A stretch of 8,183 bases of DNA. Source: an uncultured Bacilli bacterium. GTDB lineage: Bacteria > Bacillota_I > Bacilli_A > RF39 > UBA660. Location of the stretch: assembly GCA_944373065.1 (NCBI GenBank), contig CALWAJ010000056.1, forward strand, positions 1 through 8,183, given 5' to 3'. This document shows positions 1-5,943 of the stretch, piece after piece. Position 1 is the first letter of the stretch. Each line of letters begins with the position of its first letter. The position numbers were made by a program, and so were the translations under genes. The notes under the pieces are model-generated. The model was not told the origin of the DNA, did not search any database, and saw only the letters and a list, made by a program, of their open reading frames with translations.

Positions 1-158
1 TCTTCAACGAATTTATCTTCTATTTTAGTGTAGCCTTCAACAACACCATCACTCATCTTTTTGAATCCAGTTGTAACGCCATCGCTCATTTTTTTAAAAC
101 CAGTTGTAACTCCTTCGGCAATTTTTTCATTAACTTTAACTAATTTTGACTTAGCCAT
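1..158 (-). CDS. Small repeat protein, unknown function (C-terminus off window)
   Basis: The first 52 codons of a minus-strand gene are visible; the rest lies beyond position 1. The start is the ATG at 156-158, preceded by an AAGGAGAA-type ribosome site at about 163-170. The visible protein begins MAKSKLVKVNEKIAEG and then carries three consecutive 11-residue units (residues 16-26, 27-37, 38-48). The first two are identical, GVTTGFKKMSD; the third is a variant, GVVEGYTKIED. Such 11-residue, lysine-rich amphipathic units suggest a long helix. I recall similar short lysine/glutamate-rich proteins in Clostridia-type genomes, usually without assigned function, but cannot confirm this from sequence alone. 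The gene diverges from a TetR-family regulator, with overlapping promoters between them, so it is a likely target of that regulator. Confidence 0.75.
   Translation of the reverse strand, partial: MAKSKLVKVNEKIAEGVTTGFKKMSDGVTTGFKKMSDGVVEGYTKIEDKFVE
15..113 (-). repeat. Three tandem 33-bp coding repeats (11-aa units)
   Basis: Three 33-bp units lie end to end at 81-113, 48-80 and 15-47. Units 81-113 and 48-80 differ at 5 of 33 bases by my alignment, all at third codon positions, so both encode GVTTGFKKMSD. The unit at 15-47 is diverged in protein (GVVEGYTKIED). This is an old internal duplication kept by selection on the peptide, not a recent DNA-level repeat. Confidence 0.8.
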
Positions 159-177
159 AACAATTCTCCTTTCTTTT

Positions 178-195
178 AAACAACACTTGTTGTTT
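178..195. promoter_or_regulatory. Candidate TetR-family operator (inverted repeat)
   Basis: The arms AAACAACA and TGTTGTTT form a perfect 8-bp inverted repeat around a 2-bp centre. The site covers the -35 region of the plus-strand promoter and lies just downstream of the predicted start of the minus-strand transcript, so a dimer bound here could repress both genes. A second, perfect 16-bp AT-only palindrome (AATATTTATAAATATT, 213-228) lies between the promoter boxes; it could be another site or chance in AT-rich DNA. Assignment to this regulator is inferred from position and symmetry. Confidence 0.5.
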
Positions 196-215
196 TTTTA
201 CAATTTAAGTATAAT
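187..215 (+). promoter_or_regulatory. Sigma-A-like promoter of the TetR-family gene
   Basis: TTGTTG at 187-192 is separated by 17 bases from a perfect TATAAT at 210-215. This predicts a transcript start near 222 and a leader of about 55 bases before the ATG at 277. The -35 box lies inside the palindrome at 178-195, the arrangement expected for autorepression by the encoded regulator. Confidence 0.6.
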
Positions 216-236
216 ATTTATAAATATTGAAAACAA
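208..236 (-). promoter_or_regulatory. Sigma-A-like promoter of the small repeat protein gene
   Basis: On the minus strand a -35-like TTGTTT (plus strand 231-236) is followed after 17 bases by TATACT (plus strand 208-213). Transcription would start near 200, about 40 bases before the ATG at 158. The -10 box shares bases with the opposing -10 box of the tetR-type gene, so the two promoters exclude each other or are co-regulated. This is a consensus match only; no start site was measured. Confidence 0.5.
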
Positions 237-276
237 TCATCAATTAATGGACATTTGTTGGAATAAAGGAGTTTTT

Positions 277-807
277 ATGAATAAACCAAATAATAAAAGA
301 AAAAAAGAATCAATCGAAAGAATAGAAAAAGTATTTTTAAATCTTATTCAAACTAAAGAGATTAATGAAATAACTGTAACAGAAATATGTAAGGAAGCAA
401 AAATTAATAGATCTACTTTTTATGCTAATTATTTAGATGTCTATGATTTAGCAGATAAAATAGTAGAAAAATTTATAAATAATGTTTATAACTTATATGA
501 AGAAGAAAGAGAAACTAAAAATAATACTAATGATTATTTAAAACTCTTTAGACATATAAAAGATAATCAAATATTTTATAAAACTTATTTTAAATTAGAT
601 AGAGATAAGCATTTTATTATCACAGAATATGATACTAATCTTGCTAAAAAATTCTATTATGATAAATATATAGATTATCATATAGAATTCTTTATGGCAG
701 GACTTAATGCTATTGTTAAGAAATGGTTAAATAATGGATGCAAGGAAAGTCCTGAAGAGATTGATAAAATATTAAGAGATGAATATAAAAATAAGAATAC
801 TCATTAA
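277..807 (+). CDS. TetR/AcrR-family transcriptional regulator
   Basis: A 176-aa one-component DNA-binding regulator. Residues about 11-60 form the TetR N-terminal helix-turn-helix domain; the recognition region at 32-52 shows the familiar pattern TVTEICKEAKINRSTFYANY. The C-terminal half ends in a pattern seen in TetR-like C-terminal domains of Bacillota (FFMAGLNAIVKKWLNNG at 138-154, then SPEEI). The ligand is unknown. The ATG at 277 is chosen because GGAG lies just upstream (268-271); the frame stays open further left, but that part is antisense to the divergent repeat gene and has no ribosome site. The gene probably represses itself and the divergent gene through the palindromic intergenic region. 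It ends in a bidirectional terminator shared with the convergent gene at 816. Confidence 0.88.
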   Translation: MNKPNNKRKKESIERIEKVFLNLIQTKEINEITVTEICKEAKINRSTFYANYLDVYDLADKIVEKFINNVYNLYEEERETKNNTNDYLKLFRHIKDNQIFYKTYFKLDRDKHFIITEYDTNLAKKFYYDKYIDYHIEFFMAGLNAIVKKWLNNGCKESPEEIDKILRDEYKNKNTH

Positions 808-823
808 TGATATTCTTATTTTT
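787..823. terminator. Bidirectional rho-independent terminator between convergent genes
   Basis: A 13-bp perfect stem (AAAAATAAGAATA at 787-799 with TATTCTTATTTTT at 811-823) closes an 11-base loop. On either strand the right arm ends in a run of T, so it can stop transcripts from both sides. It overlaps the last codons of the TetR-family gene (stop at 805-807) and of the minus-strand gene (stop at 816-818). The stem has only one G-C pair. Confidence 0.7.
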
Positions 824-1094
824 TACTATAAAGTTCGTCTAACTTTTCTTCAATATTTTTTATTGTCTTTTTTAAAGCATCTATATTTGTATTATCTTCT
901 TTAGTAGTATCATTATTAACATCAAGTGTTACCTTTTGCGAAGCATAGGTTTGCATAGTAAGACCAACTAATTGTAACCAGTTACCAATACTATCCTGCT
1001 CTTCTATAGATAATTCTTGAACTAATAAAAGACCTATTAAAAAGGCAGAAGTTGTAAAACTATAAGGACCAACATTAAAAACTATTCTTTCCAT
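816..1094 (-). CDS. Small protein of unknown function (92 aa)
   Basis: I do not recognise a named family. Residues 1-45 contain a moderately hydrophobic stretch (about 13-26, FTTSAFLIGLLLVQ) followed by QDSIGNWLQLVGLTMQTYASQ at about 33-53. The latter resembles a 'LGNFL..VG..L.T.A.Q'-type pattern that I recall in short uncharacterised proteins of Clostridia and Bacilli; this is memory, not a search. Residues 60-92 are charged, with a likely coiled coil (IDALKKTIKNIEEKLDELYSKK). The start is the ATG at 1092-1094 with a modest AGG-rich ribosome site near 1100-1107. The 87 bases upstream are very AT-rich and include a TATAAT on the minus strand (1147-1152), but no convincing -35 box, so an own promoter is uncertain. 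The gene ends in the shared bidirectional terminator. Confidence 0.65.
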   Translation of the reverse strand: MERIVFNVGPYSFTTSAFLIGLLLVQELSIEEQDSIGNWLQLVGLTMQTYASQKVTLDVNNDTTKEDNTNIDALKKTIKNIEEKLDELYSKK

Positions 1095-1181
1095 AAGTAT
1101 CCCTACCTATTAAAAATATTAATCTTTATAGTATATGCAAAATATTATTATATGTATTTTATAGTTTTAATATTATTTATT

Positions 1182-1400
1182 TTATCTTGTTAATTTCTTT
1201 GTATGTCCACTGTTTTTTACGATATAATCTTTTGCATCTTCTCCTACATTTTGTGTTTCCATTCTATTTCTTGCAGCTTTTCTATCTAAACTCTTATTAA
1301 TAGCATATAATCTTTCACTAAGATCAGCTACATAAGCGATTTCATTAGTTTTTCTAGTAGCTACTGGCTTATAATTTAATTTTACTCTCTTTATTCCCAT
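1182..1400 (-). CDS. Small basic protein of unknown function (72 aa)
   Basis: The protein starts MGIKRVKLNYKPVATRKTNEI and is rich in lysine and arginine along its whole length, with an RKAARNR cluster mid-protein and a basic tail (GHTKKLTR). I know no family for it. It has no signal peptide, membrane segment, zinc-binding cysteines or cysteine of any kind; a nucleic-acid-binding role would be a guess from charge. The start is the ATG at 1398-1400: a strong AGAGGAGG lies at 1411-1418, formed by the last codons of tag. The frame is open 16 codons further upstream, but that would overlap tag and lacks a ribosome site. Only 5 bases separate it from the tag stop codon, so it is very likely on the same transcript. 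Confidence 0.65.
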   Translation of the reverse strand: MGIKRVKLNYKPVATRKTNEIAYVADLSERLYAINKSLDRKAARNRMETQNVGEDAKDYIVKNSGHTKKLTR

Positions 1401-1405
1401 ATAAC

Positions 1406-1969
1406 TTAATCCTCCTCTAAATAATTTATACTTTTTGAAAAAGAGCATTCTTTTTCGTGTGAATTAATAATACCTATCGCCTGTAAATAAGAATAAATAA
1501 TGGTACTTCCTACAAACTTCATACCTCTTCTCTTTAAATCACTTGATATAGCATCTGATAAATCATTAGTAGCCTTATCTGATTCATAGATAGTTTTTCC
1601 TTTAGTAAATAATTTTAAATAATTATAAAAGCTTCCATATTCATTCTTTATATTTCTAAAAATATTAGCATTACTTATACTGGCTTTTATCTTTAATCTA
1701 TTTCTAATAATATCTTTATTATTTAACAACTCATTAATCTTTTCATCATCATAATTACAAACTTTATCTAAATCAAAATTATCATAAGCTTTCCTAAAAC
1801 TCTCTCTTTTATTTAAAACACATTCCCAAGATAATCCAGCTTGAAATGATTCTAATATTAACATTTCAAACAAATACTTATCATCAAAATTCGGAACACC
1901 CCACTCTTCATCATGATATTTAATGTATATTGGATTATCTAAATTACACCATTTACATCTTTTAATCAT
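1406..1969 (-). CDS. tag: DNA-3-methyladenine glycosylase I (Tag)
   Basis: This base-excision repair enzyme removes N3-methyladenine from alkylated DNA. At 187 aa it matches the usual length of the family. The N-terminus shows RCKWC at 4-8 and YHDEEWGVP at 18-26; LESFQAGLSW at 39-48 carries the conserved glutamate (E40) and the tryptophan that lines the base pocket. The family's structural zinc site is preserved as C5, H19, H171 and C175. GMKFVG, followed by YSYLQAIGIINSH, is the typical C-terminal signature. The start is the ATG at 1967-1969, one base after the ogt stop codon, with AAAGG upstream inside ogt; a longer start would run far into ogt. It forms an alkylation-repair pair with ogt and is probably coupled to it in translation. 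Confidence 0.95.
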   Translation of the reverse strand: MIKRCKWCNLDNPIYIKYHDEEWGVPNFDDKYLFEMLILESFQAGLSWECVLNKRESFRKAYDNFDLDKVCNYDDEKINELLNNKDIIRNRLKIKASISNANIFRNIKNEYGSFYNYLKLFTKGKTIYESDKATNDLSDAISSDLKRRGMKFVGSTIIYSYLQAIGIINSHEKECSFSKSINYLEED

Positions 1970-1970
1970 A

Positions 1971-2489
1971 TTATTTACCTTTCTTTGGAATAAATAATTT
2001 TTCCATATTAACATTTTCATGCTTTAATAAATAAACTTTCTTATCAATACCACCAGCATAACCTGTTAAACTACCATTTGATCCCACTACTCTATGGCAC
2101 GGTATAATTATCGAAATAGGATTATGACTAACTGCATTACCTATCGCTTGACAAGACATTTTTCCCTTAGTAACCATATTGGCAATATCTTTATAAGTAA
2201 TAACTTCTCCATAAGGTATTCTACAAAGTATTTTCCATATCCTTTTTCTAAAATCACTTCCTAAAGGACTTAAATCAAGTTCATTTATACTAGGCTTTTC
2301 TCCCTTAAAATATCTATCTAACCACTCTTTAGTCTTAACTAATATTTCTGTATCTTCTTCTATCATTTCTTCTTTTATGTTAGAAAGATAATACTTCTGT
2401 CCTTCTAGCCATAAACCTATTAGTTTATTGTTTTTAGAAGCAAGTAAAATTTTACCAATTGGTGATTTATAATGTTTAATATATATCAT
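1971..2489 (-). CDS. ogt: Methylated-DNA--protein-cysteine methyltransferase (O6-alkylguanine repair)
   Basis: A 172-aa suicide repair protein that transfers the methyl group from O6-methylguanine in DNA to its own cysteine. The acceptor is Cys131 in the hallmark IPCHRVVGSNG (129-139). Other family signatures are SPLGSDFRKRIWKILCRIPYG (about 74-94), TYKDIA (98-103) and AIGNAVSHNP (115-124). The first 70 residues are the variable N-terminal domain. There is no Ada-type regulatory domain, so it is the Ogt/MGMT form. The ATG at 2487-2489 fits the usual N-terminus (IxxYxSPIG), although only a weak GAAAG ribosome site lies upstream. It starts 19 bases after the DUF262-DUF1524 gene with no terminator or clear promoter between, so it is probably transcribed from upstream. 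Confidence 0.95.
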   Translation of the reverse strand: MIYIKHYKSPIGKILLASKNNKLIGLWLEGQKYYLSNIKEEMIEEDTEILVKTKEWLDRYFKGEKPSINELDLSPLGSDFRKRIWKILCRIPYGEVITYKDIANMVTKGKMSCQAIGNAVSHNPISIIIPCHRVVGSNGSLTGYAGGIDKKVYLLKHENVNMEKLFIPKKGK

Positions 2490-2508
2490 CTAAATAATAC
2501 TTTCTACA

Positions 2509-4596
2509 TCAATTACTACTTATTTTCTTTATTTCAAAAGGAAACATTTTTTTCATTAATTCAATAAATTCTTCTGTTTCGCTAGAAATACATATAGTAA
2601 TAATATATAAGCTCATACCATTAATTTTAATATTAATGTAATAATTATAATTCTCTAAATCGCTTTGTCTAATAAGTTCATGAGAAAACATTTTAAAATT
2701 TCTTATTTCTTCAGGAATATCTTCAAAAGTAGTTATATTATTATTTTTTATATAATCGATAATTAACTTTAAAACCAAATCCTTATTAGTAAAATAGTTA
2801 TTATTATAAACCCATTTATGTATCTGATTTAATTTAGGAGTTTCTTCAATCTGAATATTAATATCATTTCTAGTGATATTTAATAAAAGCTCTATTTCAT
2901 CCATTAAATATTTCTGTCTATCATTGATATGATTTACATCCCACTCTAAATCGCCTTGATTATAATTATCTATTATTTCCTGAGTAGTATCAAAAGAATT
3001 TTTACCAGTTTTTCCTTTATCTTTTCCTGAATAAATCTCTATTTTCTTAGAAAATCCAAAATTTAAAGCTTCCTCATTTTTTCTACCTAACAACAAAGCC
3101 ATATTTCCTAATTTATTTATATATAATTTTGCAGTTTCAACATCAGTAATATTTTGCCACTCATCCATTTTATTAAAAAACTTCTGAGGTAATATATGAT
3201 CCAAATGAATATTATTATTTATCTCATAGAAAGTTGTATTTGTCTTTTCTCTAATATTGTATTCTACAGATAACATCAAAGCCTTTAAAAAATTATAATT
3301 ATAAACATTATCATCATCTAAAGTCTGATATACATCTCTAATTAAATGTTTTTCAATAATAAATTTATTTAACAACTTCTCTATTTCATCTATAGGCTTT
3401 AAATCCACTATATAACTTATTAAGTTAAAAGATGTTTGTTTAATTCCATTCAAAGTTTTACCAGATATCCACGATATATAGAAAAATCTTCTCATCACTT
3501 CAAATAGTTTTTCCTTATCTTGATAATTAACTTGATATGCACTTATCATAGCGGTCATTGTATATGCTTTCCAAGGTATATATCTTAAACTGTATATAAC
3601 TGGTAAAGTTGAATCGTAAATTTTCTTCATATTATCAGAAAATTCTTTAAGCTCATTAACCAAATCTGTAACATCACTAAACTGAATAATTTTTCTAAGT
3701 TCATCTGTTACTTGTTTTTTAGGATTACTTTTTAATTTATAATATTCATAATAGACTAAAAATTCATCTATCTTTATATCACAATTATTGCAAGTATTCT
3801 CTATATCTTTCCAATTAGCATTAAAAATTGCTCTTTTATTTTCATAATCAGGATCACTTGCACTATATTTATCTAAAATATATGATTTTATAATATCAGA
3901 TACAGATAACTCCATTCCCCTATCATTTAAAACTAAAAATAATTTTATAGCGAATGACTGATTAGTACAAATTATTTTAATAATATTTGTTTTAAATAAA
4001 ATATAATTTACAAATGAATCTAACTTATCCTGTCCTTCTTCTTGAAGTAAACTAGTAAATTTATCATAAAAATATTTAGCTGTATTAATAAATTTATATT
4101 TAGGTTCATCTTTCTTCATATTTGCTTGACTAGGATAATCAAATTTAGAATAGTCATTTTCTTTTATAATTATATTATTAAATTCAGTATTATAATTCGG
4201 ATCAACTTGTAATAACAACCTATTATTTGATGAATCAAAATATATTAACTTGTTAATTTTTTCTAAATCACCTTTTAAAATCTCATGACAATTCTTATTA
4301 ATATCAGGGAAAGTATGAGCAAGGACATTAAACATTATCATAAGTGTTGTAATTCTTTGCTGACCATCAACTAATTCATGCTTGCCTTTACCATCATCAA
4401 TAACAACAATAGAACCTAAAAAATAATTATCAGAAGGGCTATTTATAAAAGAATCATATAAATCATTCCATAAATCATCAAGTTTTTCAGTATCCCAACT
4501 ATACTGCCTTTGATAATTTGGTATTGTATATATAGCATTGCACAAAAACAAGTCACATATAGTTTGATTTTCTGGTTTAAATGTTTGATTATTCAT
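2509..4596 (-). CDS. DUF262-DUF1524 protein, GmrSD-like putative modification-dependent nuclease
   Basis: A 695-aa protein with the layout of single-chain GmrSD/BrxU-type enzymes, which hydrolyse NTPs and cut phage DNA carrying modified bases. The N-terminal DUF262 part shows IPNYQRQYSW (25-34), VDGQQRITTL (76-85, ParB/Srx-like DGQQR motif) and LNDRGMELSVSDIIKSYIL (223-241). The DUF1524 part carries the His-Me-finger nuclease motif LDHILPQ (465-471, catalytic H467) and KLGNMALL (495-502, N498). About 120 residues beyond (575-695) match nothing I know. The ATG at 4594-4596 is preferred because AAGGTG lies 6 bases upstream; an in-frame GTG at 4603-4605 falls inside that ribosome site. It begins 10 bases after the DpnII-like nuclease gene and ends in TGA, the only TGA stop here. 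The target modification is unknown. Confidence 0.9.
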   Translation of the reverse strand: MNNQTFKPENQTICDLFLCNAIYTIPNYQRQYSWDTEKLDDLWNDLYDSFINSPSDNYFLGSIVVIDDGKGKHELVDGQQRITTLMIMFNVLAHTFPDINKNCHEILKGDLEKINKLIYFDSSNNRLLLQVDPNYNTEFNNIIIKENDYSKFDYPSQANMKKDEPKYKFINTAKYFYDKFTSLLQEEGQDKLDSFVNYILFKTNIIKIICTNQSFAIKLFLVLNDRGMELSVSDIIKSYILDKYSASDPDYENKRAIFNANWKDIENTCNNCDIKIDEFLVYYEYYKLKSNPKKQVTDELRKIIQFSDVTDLVNELKEFSDNMKKIYDSTLPVIYSLRYIPWKAYTMTAMISAYQVNYQDKEKLFEVMRRFFYISWISGKTLNGIKQTSFNLISYIVDLKPIDEIEKLLNKFIIEKHLIRDVYQTLDDDNVYNYNFLKALMLSVEYNIREKTNTTFYEINNNIHLDHILPQKFFNKMDEWQNITDVETAKLYINKLGNMALLLGRKNEEALNFGFSKKIEIYSGKDKGKTGKNSFDTTQEIIDNYNQGDLEWDVNHINDRQKYLMDEIELLLNITRNDINIQIEETPKLNQIHKWVYNNNYFTNKDLVLKLIIDYIKNNNITTFEDIPEEIRNFKMFSHELIRQSDLENYNYYINIKINGMSLYIITICISSETEEFIELMKKMFPFEIKKISSN

Positions 4597-4606
4597 TAAA
4601 TTCACC

Positions 4607-5464
4607 TTAATTTAACCTTTCTAAAACTCCATTATCTAAATCATCAATATTATATAAAGTATCAAGCACATTAAATGTTTCCTCTAAATTTCTTTTCGCT
4701 TTATTCCAACCTTGACCATCAGTAATCCAAATAAAAGTTACTCCATCAACTAATTTAGATTCTTCTGCCAACATTTTATAACTTCTGGCTGTCTCATTTA
4801 ATTTAGAACCATTTGATGCATAAAAATTAGATTCAATAATATAAACTTGTTTATCTGTTTTAATAACAAAATCAAATCTTTTAGTAGAAGTATTATTACC
4901 TGATAATGCTGATAGATCTAAATCCCATTTCTGTTCAACCTCAGATAAATATATTTCTTTAAAATAATTAACATCTTTCTTATAACCGGCCTTAATTATA
5001 TAAGACTCCACTAAATCCTCCATTAAATGTCCACCACGATTTTTTCTACCATTAGAATCCAACCCTACTTCAACACCTAAAACATAATCATATATATTGT
5101 GAATAAGATGATTTTGCAACAAATCAAATAAACCTATTTTTCTCATAAATTTTACATAATCATCAATAGAATAAACCATTTTATTAAAGTTAAATATATA
5201 TTCATCATCTGTATCTTTTATATATATTTTACTAGTTCTAACAGCGATTAACAAAGGTATTACCTTTAACGTTTTAGGATATTCTTTTATAATATTTTTA
5301 AAGTCTTCTTCAATGTTTTTACTACCTATTAAAGAATTTAAAATATTTAATTCAACTTTATATTTATGAGCAGATTCATAGACTTTATCAAAATCTACAT
5401 AATAATTATAATTGGCAATGCTTATTTTAAACTTATCTAGCCACTTATTAAAATCTCTTTTCAT
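4607..5464 (-). CDS. dpnB: DpnII/MboI-family type II restriction endonuclease (GATC)
   Basis: A 285-aa homologue, close to full length, of the DpnII nuclease, which cuts unmethylated double-stranded GATC. I recognise family stretches from memory: NILNSLIGSKNIEEDF (40-55), GLFDLLQNHL (111-120), VEVGLDSNGRKNR (131-143), KLNETARSYKM (221-231) and WITDGQGW (246-253). The likely PD-(D/E)xK-type core is RFDFVIK (196-202, D198) and YIIESNF (208-214, E211 with Asn213 in place of the usual lysine, as I recall for this family). Its ATG overlaps the previous stop codon as TAATG, and its ribosome site (5471-5480) lies in the last codons of that gene, so it is translationally coupled. The cognate methylases lie upstream in the same operon, as in pneumococcal dpnM-dpnA-dpnB. 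Confidence 0.93.
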   Translation of the reverse strand: MKRDFNKWLDKFKISIANYNYYVDFDKVYESAHKYKVELNILNSLIGSKNIEEDFKNIIKEYPKTLKVIPLLIAVRTSKIYIKDTDDEYIFNFNKMVYSIDDYVKFMRKIGLFDLLQNHLIHNIYDYVLGVEVGLDSNGRKNRGGHLMEDLVESYIIKAGYKKDVNYFKEIYLSEVEQKWDLDLSALSGNNTSTKRFDFVIKTDKQVYIIESNFYASNGSKLNETARSYKMLAEESKLVDGVTFIWITDGQGWNKAKRNLEETFNVLDTLYNIDDLDNGVLERLN

Positions 5465-5943
5465 TAAAACCCACCTTCCTTACATAATTTATCTATTTCT
5501 TGCCATGGCATTTTCCTCATAAAATTAGCACAAAACTCTGGTGATTTATCTTTAAATAACAAATAATACACTCCTAGTCTCTTTATTCTTCTACCTACTT
5601 TTGTATTTGCTTTATTTTCTTCGGCAATCATTGCCATATAAAGTATAGAAAAAGTTCTAAAGACTTCACTTTTAAACTCACCATATTTAAGAGATATTTT
5701 TTTAATAACATCAACTACATTATTATCAAAATTTTTAGTAGTTAAATCATAAATACTAATATAATCATTATAAATATCATCTCGTTTAAAATAATTAGTA
5801 AGTTTTAGTAGTTCCGTAAAATATTCTACATCTCTTGGAATTATTCTTTTTCCATAACTATTTTTTTCATATACACACCATTTATCAAATCTTCCTTCAT
5901 CAAAATATAAAATATTTCCATTGTCTAAATTAATTAATCCCAT
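5464..5943 (-). CDS. Conserved-looking unknown protein inserted in the DpnII-type R-M operon
   Basis: A 159-aa soluble protein with no signal peptide or membrane segment. Striking segments are YFDEGRFDKWCVY (13-25), IYNDYISIYDLT (57-68), MIAEENKANTKVGRRIKRLG (105-124) and NFMRKMPWQEID (140-151). The pattern resembles a family of short proteins found beside restriction-modification genes (possibly the one labelled DUF7004); this is from memory and unverified. No catalytic motif, zinc site or helix-turn-helix is evident, so I do not call it a controller protein. The ATG at 5941-5943 has AAGGAG 8 bases upstream and overlaps the end of dpnA by 14 bases. Its stop overlaps the nuclease start by one base. 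This tight packing implies matched synthesis with both, and a role in the R-M system is likely. Confidence 0.85.
   Translation of the reverse strand: MGLINLDNGNILYFDEGRFDKWCVYEKNSYGKRIIPRDVEYFTELLKLTNYFKRDDIYNDYISIYDLTTKNFDNNVVDVIKKISLKYGEFKSEVFRTFSILYMAMIAEENKANTKVGRRIKRLGVYYLLFKDKSPEFCANFMRKMPWQEIDKLCKEGGF

Noticed and set aside
61..276. A longer TetR-family protein starting at a TTG at 61
   Set aside because: The extra 72 residues are antisense to the divergent repeat gene and its promoter region, resemble no TetR N-terminus, and lack a ribosome site; the ATG at 277 has one.
816..1400. The two small genes as a toxin-antitoxin pair
   Set aside because: They are 87 bases apart, neither resembles a known toxin or antitoxin, and the 72-aa gene is coupled to tag instead.
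1401..1448. Upstream start of the 72-aa gene inside tag
   Set aside because: The strong AGAGGAGG at 1411-1418 serves the ATG at 1400; the earlier start lies within tag coding sequence without a ribosome site.
1970..2020. Upstream start of tag inside ogt (17 extra residues)
   Set aside because: It would overlap ogt by about 50 bases and add residues absent from the family; the ATG at 1969 gives 187 aa, the family length.
2490..2511. TGA read as tryptophan (Mycoplasma-type code) at the end of the DUF262-DUF1524 gene
   Set aside because: All large frames are complete without TGA readthrough, tryptophans are TGG, and reading through would run into ogt.
5464..5943. The 159-aa gene as a restriction controller (C) protein
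   Set aside because: C proteins are typically short with an Xre-type helix-turn-helix; no such motif is visible here and the gene is third in the cassette, not ahead of the nuclease with its own operator.
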